Shown here in pieces: positions 36,733 to 45,057 of a DNA stretch of 64,000 bases (within the stretch, counting starts at the first letter, position 1; the number at the start of each line of letters is the position of its first letter). The notes under the pieces are model-generated. The model was not told the DNA's origin. It did not search any database and worked only from the letters and a program-made list of their open reading frames with translations. This DNA comes from Chenopodium formosanum (Eukaryota > Streptophyta > Magnoliopsida > Caryophyllales > Amaranthaceae). The stretch covers positions 24,198,001 through 24,262,000 of the forward strand of contig CM044877.1 of assembly GCA_024500155.1 (NCBI GenBank). Reading direction: 5' to 3'. Position numbers and translations under genes: made by a program.

Positions 36733-36845
36733 GGGAATTTAAAGAGAAACCCGTGTTGGCGCCAGTCCCTAGGCATTGGCGTCACAAAATGGGCTTGGCG
36801 CCTGGCGCTAATGCCATTAGGCTGGCGCTGATAGATTTTCAGTGA
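36733..36845 (-). promoter_or_regulatory. Promoter region of T2 antisense gene B
   Basis: Minus strand: GGCGCC/GGCGCTA units at 36845-36757, then CTTTAAATTCCC (36746-36733), a weakened TATA compared with TTTATATATCCC in T1. Confidence 0.5.
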
Positions 36846-37194
36846 CGCCAAAACATCCAGCCACCTGATGGGGTTGTGCTAGCCTTCTGCAATATATTTT
36901 GGGTTCCTTGGTACGCCAGTTAGCCTCTCCAAGCAATTTGACATGATTAAGTAATTGGCTTGATTACGTAAAGTGATCGACCTAATAAAAGATCGTCTCA
37001 CTTAGCTTAAAGCGCCTAAGCATTGGCTCATTAGCAAAAAGCACTGACATATAGGTTCAAGAGCAAAGGGCAGTGACATACAGGTTCAAAGCAAAAGAGC
37101 GCCGACGTACAGGCATAGCGGAGGCAAAGTTCAGGCGAACTTTTAAAGATCGACAGGCGTGGATCTTCGGTAATTTCCTTTGGAAAATTATCGT

Positions 37195-37435
37195 ATTAAT
37201 GCAACTGAAGATTATTTCGAAAGAAATAATTTTTGATAGTATTCCCTTGGACGCGGAATATTATCAATGCGGATGAGAATATTTCGAGAGGAATAATTTT
37301 CGATAGTGTTCCCTTGGACGTGGAATATTATCAATGCGGATGGGGTTTATTTAGAGAGAAATAATCTTCAATGATGTTCCCTTGGACGTGGAATGTTATC
37401 ATAGCGGGGAGGATAGTTTCAGGCGAAGCAATCTT
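37195..37435 (+). repeat. 68-bp tandem repeat in the T2 3' region
   Basis: The marker TTCCCTTGGACGyGGAATATTATCA begins at about 37241, 37309 and 37377, giving a period near 68 bp over three full units and a partial fourth. Differs in sequence from the T1 70-bp array at the same place. Confidence 0.85.
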
Positions 37436-37471
37436 CTAATTTGGAAGCACTTACAGGCGTAGCGGTTTTCA

Positions 37472-37509
37472 AGCTAGTGGGATTTTAAAGGCTTGAAATT
37501 ATTCCCTAC
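37472..37509 (+). repeat. Remnant (38 bp) of the T2 3' LTR
   Basis: Identical in outline to the last 38 bp of the T2 5' LTR (AGCTAGTGGGATTTTAAAGG…CCC). About 1.9 kb of LTR is missing just upstream. The outer end is followed by the CGAAC repeat, so the true terminus is kept and the deletion is internal. Confidence 0.85.
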
Positions 37510-38600
37510 CGAACCGTGTCCTCTTTCTTCTAGTTTTGACACCTCATTGAACTTGTTTTGAGATGTGTTGTATGACTTAGTAACTATATGCTTTGGTTTA
37601 TGTGTGTCAGTCCATCTTGTCTGGAGTGTCACAAGTGCTCCCAAATGCAGAGCATAGGCATTGTGCAAGGCACATATTTTCTCATTGGCACAAGAAGTTT
37701 AAGGGTGATGACATGAAACTTCTGTTCTGGAGGTGTGCCAAAGATTATAATGAAGCAGAATACAATGATAACATAGCTAAGTTGGCTATTACAGACCCAC
37801 TTGCAGTAAAAGCATTCAAGAGTTACAACCCAATGCTGTTCTGTAGAGCATTTATGAAGACTGAGGTGAAGTCAGATGTCATCACAAGCAATATGGCAGA
37901 GACTTTTAATGGTTACATTATTCAAGCTAGAGCTAAGCATTTGTTGTATATGTTGGAGGATATAAGGGGGGCATTAATGAGAAGGCTAGTTGTGAAGAAG
38001 GAGGAGATGTCCAAGTGGAAGACTGAACTATGCCCCAGAGTTCAGAAAAAATTAGAGAGGGAAAAAGAGGAAGCTGCATTTTGTGAAGTGCTTCCATCCT
38101 CACAGACGGTGTTCCAAGTAAGCTATCAATTAGACACTTGCTCAATTAATTTACAACAGAGGACCTGCACCTGTAGAAAGTGGGATATGTGTGTGGTACC
38201 ATGCTGTCATGTTGTGGCGACCATATTCTTCTAAAAGAGGCACCAGTGCACCACCTAGGGGAAGGCCCATAAAGGATGGTGGCGAGGGAGGGGATACCAC
38301 TGAAGGGAATGAGAGTGCCAGGAGAAGAGGGAGGGGAAGAGGAAGAGGAAGGGGGGCTGCTAGGATACCCGAAGTCTTTGGAGTGTTTGGGTCACAAGAT
38401 GGAAACTCCTATGTAATCTATTTCACTTAAACTTATTACTAATTACAATTCATGGTTATTGTTTCTCCTCTTTTTAATCTAACCCTATTTATTGAATTTT
38501 ACATACAAATTCATGGAGGTGCTGTCAAAAGTAGTGCTACATCCACAAGCTTCCAATACAGCTTCAACCAAGGCTCCACTTCCTAGCTGAATTTAGTTAA
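37510..38600 (+). pseudogene. MULE transposase, C-terminal part
   Basis: Continues the gene broken at 20583. Intron remainder is 37510-37610 (acceptor TGTGTCAG). The exon from 37611 (SILSGVSQVLPNAEHRHCARH) restores the frame after DEHQ at 20570. Conserved core includes SNMAETFNGYI with the catalytic Glu (about 37895-37925). The SWIM zinc finger CTCRKWDMCVVPCCH is at about 38167-38210. A stop at 38232 follows, then a frame rich in RG and GR repeats (38240-38430) and a possible last exon ending at about 38586. The sequence between SWIM and tail is shorter than in intact MULEs, suggesting a deletion. Confidence 0.85.
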
Positions 38601-39201
38601 CATAGTTCTCTAGTGAAGAATGATCATTTATTGTAATATAGGTTGAAACCATTTTGTTATGCATTAGACATTGGTTTTCAGTTAAGTTTGATATTTGTAT
38701 GGATTTGGTAGACACTTTTGAACTTGTGGATATGATCATTCAATTTGCTATGAGTTTTAACCTTTGGTTTATTTTTGCAAATTCAAATTCAATTTTTTTT
38801 TTTTTTTTTTTTGTATAAATTTATTCCATCTCTAACTTAAGCATTCACAAAACACACACAAATCATATAAAGAAACATCATATATTCATATCATTGAAAT
38901 CAGTTGTCAAAATGTAAAAGGAATTTTTTTTTTCCAAATTGGTCCACATCTGACCAAACTAAAACAAAAGGAATTTTTTTTTTTTCCAAATCATTGTCTG
39001 TTACTCATACAACAGACATACCAACATACATTTATTAAAAAAAAAGTATAAACTACTACTACTTCAACAACCCCAAAAACAGATACATCCACCAATTCCT
39101 ACTGAAGCTACCAAAGAAAAATGCAATTACAGACCCACCTCCCCAAAACATAGCAATAGTATCATCAATTACTTCAACATGAGCACCAAAGTGAAAAATG
39201 C
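38601..39201. other. Intergenic, no gene seen
   Basis: AT-rich with a T19 run at about 38793 and several A8-10/T8-10 runs. May be the 3' region of the MULE; I cannot identify a terminal inverted repeat. Confidence 0.4.
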
Positions 39202-39764
39202 CTAAGAAAACACCAAGGTCAGCATGAGCCTGTTGTCAGTGTTATTCCCCTTCAGCTCGAACATGGTCTCAGTAGTAGCAATACCCATCTCTTCAACCTC
39301 CTCGAACAACTTCTCCTTTATGGCCTTCGGGTTCTTCACTTTGTCCCTCATCACTTCCATTTCTTGCTTTAGCATATCCACTTGATGCTCCAAATCAGAG
39401 ATAGTTTCCTCCTTCTCAATAACAATTTGTTGTAGATCAGGAACGTCATCAACCTCATCAGCCCATTTGAAGAACCCACAAGTTTTCTACTACTACAAAT
39501 TAAACAAATTAGAACCCCAAATTGAACATGCAATTGAAAAAAAAAATCACAACAAAAATTAAAAAATTAAAACAACCCACACACATTTACAGACCAGTAG
39601 GAACACCCATAAAACCTTTTCCCCTTTGTTGGACCGTCATAGCGAGCAGTCCTCAACGGCGCAAACTCGTTGTGGTAGTACACCAATTTTTCAGGGGAAG
39701 AATTTCCCCTAGACCTAGACCTAGAAGAACCATACCCAACAGAAAGACGACTTGTCCTTTTTTT
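39202..39764 (-). pseudogene. GRF-type zinc-finger protein gene, two exons, start lost
   Basis: Minus strand. Exon A is open from 39764 to 39591 and ends in YGCSYWS with a good donor (GTAAAT). Exon B is 39486-39202, after an AG, and begins KTCGFFKWADE. Joined in phase 0 the two halves give the second part of a GRF finger (…RRFYGC…CGFFKWADE pattern), followed by a coiled-coil region and a hydrophobic end. This layout is usual for small plant GRF proteins. No ATG precedes exon A in frame; a TAA lies next to an A9 run, so a frameshift in the run may have removed the start. The first Cys pair of the finger is not visible. Confidence 0.6.
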
Positions 39765-40912
39765 TTACAGAGATAAAAGATTTAAGCTTGGAAAAGAAGA
39801 ATGAATGAGAAAAAATTGAACGAGGGGGCAGAGCTTTTAAAGAGATAGGAAGGGAGAAGAGCAGAGGTGTATTAATGAGCAAATTAACTCCCCCCTGTAA
39901 CGGTCATAAATCTGGAGGGAAGAAACCGGAAAATTTTCAAGTTTATCTGTTTTAATAGGTTATGGATCTGTAGGAGAAGGTGGGGTGCAAAGGTTGATTT
40001 TTTGTGAGATTAATGAAAGGTTGGATTTTTTTTTTCAGACCGCGCAAAGGTTGGATTTTTAGTTTTTATTTTTCCTATTTTTTTAATAGGTATACATACA
40101 TAGTATGTATAATAATACAATTGATTCTTCAATAAAATTACAATCACATATAGTAATCAAGTTTTGTTACTTAGCTTTAAACATTAGGAAATTAAAGTCT
40201 TTTTTTTTTTTTTGGGGGGGGGGGGATGCAAATTAAACGCCTAATTTTTTAAAAATTCTAGCGGTGAAATGCCTGGAATTTTTTTAGGCCTTTGTTTTTT
40301 TTATCATTTCTAGATCTTAAGATATGGCTATTATACTAAGTTTAGTCCATAACCAATACCCTTACACTTTTTTGACACATTTAAATATATATAAATGTGT
40401 TGACTTGAATCTAATTGGGTTGGAAAGTAGACTTCTAGTGATTTCCACCAATATACTATTTGTCTTAATATGAGTTTGGAATTAAAAGTTATGATAAAAA
40501 CAACAATTGCAAAAAACCTGGGAAATTCATGGGGGAATGCCTAGAATTTTCGAATCTCCTAGGGACTATTGAAAATTATAGGCGTTTCTCCCTTAGAGTT
40601 TTGAAAATTTAGGCATTTGACTACCAATAAAAAAACGACTTTAATTTTGGCGTTGTGTCCGATAATCTTCCCTCGATCAATGGTGGTTGGTTGGGAGGAG
40701 AGAATATTAGATTGATTGAAAACATTATGGAATACACACAAGGATATGTTTGTTCATTCATATTTAATTTGACATTAAAAAGTAAATCAAAATTTAACCA
40801 TTTATAAATTAATATAATGATGACAGTCATTTTAAGGATAATTACCATAGAATCATCCTTGCTTTATCCTATATTTGGCTTAATTTTGTTACCATATTTG
40901 ATTTCAACCCCA
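39765..40912. other. Intergenic, no gene seen
   Basis: AT-rich. Homopolymers at about 40201-40225 (T15 followed by G11). The segment 39975-40060 repeats GCAAAGGTTGGATTTTT twice. No supported frame. Confidence 0.4.
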
Positions 40913-40925
40913 TATAATTATACCT

Positions 40926-41038
40926 TTTTTAAGCATGGTAAGATATGAGGGTACCCCTCCTATCACAGAAGGGATGGGGTGATGAGAGGATCGAACCCGT
41001 GTGATGGAAACTAATTGTTCCTCCACTCCTTGATCCTC
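40926..41038 (-). mobile_element. tRNA-derived SINE (minus strand) with 13-bp target duplication
   Basis: Flanked by TATAATTATACCT at 40913-40925 and 41039-41051, a perfect 13-bp duplication. On the minus strand it has an A-box-like segment (GGATCAAGGAGTGGAGG) and a B box GGTTCGATCC (997-988 of this kilobase, 40997-40988), ending in an A-rich tail next to 40926. Short length and duplication fit a SINE. Confidence 0.75.
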
Positions 41039-41164
41039 TATAATTATACCTCTTTTACTTTCTCCTTTTTAGTAAATAGTTTAAACACATGTTTTCACAT
41101 TTATTCTCTTATTATTATTACTTTATTATATTTTATCTTACTACACCCACTCATATTTTGTAAG

Positions 41165-41505
41165 ATCATTTCCAATGGTAAGCTAATTCTCAAATAAGGT
41201 TGTCATGCTACATAAGATTTTAAGCTAATCTTTTGTGTAGATATTTTGTGCCCCAATGGTTAGCTAATTAATGGCTTGCTATTTGAATGAGCTTAACTTT
41301 CTCAATTATCTATAAAGTTTAATTATATTAGTAAATTAATCTCTAAAATTTTAGAAATATTTTTCTCAAGCAAATTAGTTTTGCCAAACTAATTTGCTTG
41401 ACAAGCTAATTGTAATTTTTAGCTCCAATGGTTAAGCTAATAGCTAGAGATTTTTGAAAATTAAAATCAAGTCCCTAGTTACAACCATTGGAGTTAGGAT
41501 TGTGA
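41165..41505. repeat. Possible MITE related to the one at 63547
   Basis: Left part GATCATTTCCAATGGTAAGCTAA and right part CAACCATTGGAGTTAGGATTGTGATC resemble the ends of the Tourist-like MITE at 63547-63881. The inverted match is imperfect and no clean duplication is seen. The interior repeats CCAATGGTTAGCTAAT. Confidence 0.35.
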
Positions 41506-42533
41506 TCCATATTTCATATTCCCTCATACTTATTACTAGCTACCTCAATTAGTTAAATATAACTATGTGCAACAAAAAATTGTGCTTGTGAACCAACACT
41601 GCTAGCAAGCAAAATTTGTTAAGTGTTGTTTAAGAGGTAAAGGGCATTTGAGTAAGAAATGTTATTTGATGAGCATTATTTGTGAAAAACAATTTTTGTT
41701 TCTCAAAACAAATCATCAAAATTACACTTTTATATACACATTTATACCTTCTTATATCAAAAAAAAAAAAAAAAAAAATTAAAAAAAAAAAAAAAAACTA
41801 CTTTAGTTGTTACTGAAAACTTTTAGATCTAGCTAATTTAATTTCCAACTATAAAGAAGGAATCCAGCATAAATTATGCACAGTTGTGTAAAAGAAACGA
41901 GGAACTCTCGTGCACCATCAACCTCATGCTTTACAAGACACATTTGTCTCGTCAAATCTGCCAATATTTTATCATAATCTCTCAAAACAATACGTCTTTA
42001 CAATGAAGCACAAGATTGTACGTAATGATAAGCACAAGATTGAGGAATAAAGAAAGTTAACTTTATAAAAGATGCTCTAGCTCAGCTCATCCAACGTTAT
42101 ATAAAACTTTATCAAAGTAATGACGCTTTGTGTTTTTTTAAGTGTTACACTTATCAAATCCAATCCGGTCGTGTTTTAATAAGTGTTACACTTTTTTTTT
42201 GGCAAAAAATTACATTAAAATATTATATTTCTTTCCTCTCATAGTCTCCACCCAAGCCCACTACTATCTTTTTTTTATTATTATATCTCTCCTCTAACAT
42301 TCATTACTTTCCAATAAATTATTAACTCTATTATCTTTCTTTTACAATTTTTTAATACTTCAACTACCCCACTTACCTCTTATTTTATTTAAGTCAATTA
42401 AATTGCCTAAAACTATGTGTCGGTCAAACTGTAACACTTAAAAAAAACATGGAGGGAGTAGTTTAAATTTGGAAATTAATGACAATGACATACATCAATT
42501 ATTGTTATTGTCATTGATTAATGTTGTACTAAT
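41506..42533. other. AT-rich intergenic DNA
   Basis: Contains two A runs near 41759-41806. Segment 42118-42448 has AAGTGTTACACTT near its left end and the inverse with GGAGGGAGTA at its right end, possibly a degraded Stowaway-type MITE. No gene. Confidence 0.35.
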
Positions 42534-42545
42534 TTAGTTTTCTTT

Positions 42546-42661
42546 TAAGAGTGAGGAATAGATCAAGCGGTTAGAGCTCCCTTTCGAGTTCAATCGATTC
42601 TAGAATCGATTCTGACCCTCGCCCTTGTAATTCCCTAAAAAACCCAAAAAAAAAAAAACCC
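42546..42661 (+). mobile_element. tRNA-derived SINE with 12-bp target duplication
   Basis: Perfect direct repeat TTAGTTTTCTTT at 42534-42545 and 42662-42673. The body has an A-box-like stretch (TAGATCAAGCGGTTAGAGC), a B-box-like stretch (GAGTTCAATCGATTC) and a 3' A-rich tail. Confidence 0.75.
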
Positions 42662-42704
42662 TTAGTTTTCTTTATTTATTAGCAACTTATTGATGCAACA
42701 GGCC

Positions 42705-43562
42705 ACACTATGCGGCAAGGGTTACCCGAGTTTCTATGTTAGGGGTTACTCGAGTTTTTATGTTAGGGTTACCCGAGTTTTTTTTGTCATGGGTTACCCG
42801 GCTTTACTCGATCAGGGGTTACTTGAAGGGTTCAGTCAGGGGTTACTCGAGGGGTTCACTTGGTCAAGGGTTACTCGAGTTACTCGGTCAAAGATTATTC
42901 AAGTTACTCGGTTAAAGGTTACTCGGTCATGGGTAACTTAAATTGATCGTTCAAGGGTTACTCGAGTTACTCAGTCAAGGGTTATTTAAAGAGTTCGGTC
43001 AGGGGTTATTGGAGTAATTTGATCAGGGGTTACTTAAGTAGTTTGGTCAAGGGTTGCTTGAAGGTTCATCCAGGGTTACTCAGTCAGGGGGTTACTTGAG
43101 GGGTTACTCGTTTCGGGGTTACTCGAGGGGTTTGTTCATGGATTACTCGAGGGGTTACTCGGTCAAGGGTTACTTGAGGGGTTACTCGGTCAAGAGTAAC
43201 TCAAGTAACCCCTGACCAAGTAACTTGAGTAACCCCTGACCAAGAAACTCGAGTAATCCCGGCAACTAGAGTAACCCCTGACCGAGAAACTCAAGTGACT
43301 CCTGACTGTGAAACTCGAGTAACCCATGACCAAGAAACTCGAATATTCCCAATAACTCAAGTAACTCCTGACCAAGTAACTTGAGTAACCCTTGACCGAG
43401 AAACTCGAGTAATCTCGGCAACTCGAATAACCCTTGACCGAGAAACTCAATTGACCTCTGACAGTGAAACTCGAGTAACTCATGACCAAGAAACTCGAAT
43501 AACCCCATTATAACTCAAGTAACCCCTGATCGAGAAACTCAAGTGACCCTTTTCGCACGATA
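42705..43562. mobile_element. Foldback element made of an inverted GGGTTACTCGAG minisatellite
   Basis: From 42718 to about 43190 the + strand repeats units like GGTCAAGGGTTACTCGAGG. From about 43190 to 43555 the same unit runs in reverse complement (GAGTAACCCCTGACCAAGTAAC). The two halves can pair as one long hairpin. The ends show TGCGGCAAGGGTTAC against its inverse TGCGAAAAGGGTCAC. The direct repeat CAACAGGCC flanks it (42696-42704 and 43563-43571; 12 of 13 bp match if extended). A 9-bp duplication is what Mutator-type transposases make. Confidence 0.7.
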
Positions 43563-43655
43563 CAACAGGCCGCATACAAAAATTGTGTTTATTTATATTG
43601 GAGTATTAGGAATTGAGGAAGGTTCAAATGACAAAAAAAAAAGGATCTTTTTTTT

Positions 43656-44580
43656 AAAATAACACCATAAATTTCTCAAAATATGGATTATAACACCAAG
43701 TATTATCAAATTTTTATAAACACCTCATAAAAACCGTGAAATTGGATTTCACAACCGTTTAACGGATTCTTGGAAGAAATCTGTTAAGTGGGGGCCATGT
43801 TGCCACATATCACCATATTATTGGTTTTAAAAAAGAAAATTACAAAAAAAAGAAAAAAAATAAAAATCCCAAAAATACACCCAGCCACCCCCATCCCCAC
43901 CACCAGTACCCCTTCCACGCCAGAACCCCCCATCTGACACACCTACAACCACCGAAATCCATCATATCCACATCCATCGAAACCTAGAGCAATTTCGACA
44001 ACCACCACCGCAATTTTAGACTCCTCGAGAATAAAACACAAGTGAAAGGTCTAAATCGACTAATTTAGGGTCGAATTCGACTATCATTCAGGCCCTAAAC
44101 CGGATGATTTCAACCCACTAGTGGCCATTTTGATGGTGGTTGTGAGTTGTGTGCGATTTTGGTTGCTAGGGTTTATGGAATTGGGGGTTGGGGTTCGATT
44201 CTTGTAGTGGTTAGCAACCCACAAATCAACAATTGCAGCCTCGATTAAGGGGGGGTGGTTTTCAAGGAGGAGGAAGGAGTAGGGGTAGTTAGGCTGGTTT
44301 CGCTGGTTTTGGTGGGGGAAGGGGGTATTGGCGGCTAGGGCCGATGGTGGAGCTGGCTGGGTTAAGGTTTTTTTTTTGTATATATTATTTTTTGTTGAAA
44401 TTCTTCTTAACCAATACATTTATGACACCTGTCTGTTAATGGCCCATTAACGAATTTCAGCCAAGAATCCGTTAAATGGTGATGAAATCCAATTTTAGGG
44501 TTTTTATGTGGTGTTATTATAAAAATTTGAAAATATATGGTGTTATAATCAATTTTTTGAGATTTTTGTGGTGTTATTTT
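43656..44580. mobile_element. Non-autonomous DNA element with TIRs of about 120 bp
   Basis: Left AAAATAACACCATAAATTTCTC… to about 43775 and the reverse complement of 44455-44580 match closely along about 120 bp. Both ends contain TTTAACGGATTCTTGG at their inner side. The interior has no convincing coding frame. Long TIRs suggest a MULE-type element, but I do not see a clear 9-bp duplication. Confidence 0.7.
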
Positions 44581-44761
44581 CAAAATTTTCCTAGAATAAA
44601 TTCACTGAAATTATTGAGAAGCTATAAATATTAAGTAATAAGAATTCATGACAAAATCATCACATGCAAATCGGTGTAATTAATGTTACTTTACTTTCAG
44701 TATTTCCTTTTTAACATCTTATCTATAGCCCTAAGGGCTATGTTTATCCTTTTCTTTAATA

Positions 44762-44841
44762 CTCCCTACGTCCCTTAATACAAAGCCACTTTCTCTTTAT
44801 TATGTGCTACAAAGAGGCTTTGTATTAAAGGACGGAGGGAG
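44762..44841. mobile_element. Stowaway-like MITE, 80 bp
   Basis: Ends CTCCCTACGTCCCTTAATACAAAGCC and its inverse, differing at two of 26 positions, flanked by TA on both sides (44760-44761 and 44842-44843). CTCCCTCCGTCC… ends and a TA duplication are the marks of Stowaway/Tc1-Mariner MITEs. Almost entirely TIR. Confidence 0.85.
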
Positions 44842-45057
44842 TAAATACACTTTGTGATAGTAGCAAACACAAACAATGCAATTGTGTATTTACTATTTAG
44901 TTATTTTATTACACTTTGAAATAATGGAAAAAATAAGTAAATAATTATGCATTTTTTACATAAAAATATTTGGAACTTTTTAGATTTCAGATGAGATTAT
45001 ATTTCTATCTAAAAAATATGATATTAAAAGAATAGAAGATCCTAATAGGAATTGTTT

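Larger units (their letters stand above)
20584..37509 (+). mobile_element. T2: Tat/Ogre-type Ty3/gypsy element nested in a MULE intron
   Basis: Same organisation as T1: 5' LTR, tRNA-Arg primer site, leader, gag-pol, two antisense genes, tandem repeats, and a remnant of the 3' LTR. It interrupts the MULE intron between donor 20571 and acceptor 37610. CGAAC occurs at 20578-20582 and again at 37510-37514. Read strictly with a TG start at 20584, the duplication would be GAACT/GAACC with the final LTR base changed. Most of the 3' LTR has been deleted. Confidence 0.9.

Noticed and set aside
40980..41000. A tRNA gene at the GGTTCGATCC box
   Set aside because: No cloverleaf can be formed; the A-rich tail and 13-bp duplication indicate a SINE.
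43190..43508. Repetitive frames rich in Ser/Tyr/Gly
   Set aside because: They are readings through the foldback minisatellite and have no codon or family support.
44084..44419. 111-codon minus-strand frame within the long-TIR element
   Set aside because: Low-complexity Pro/Asn-rich product, no recognisable domain, probably chance.
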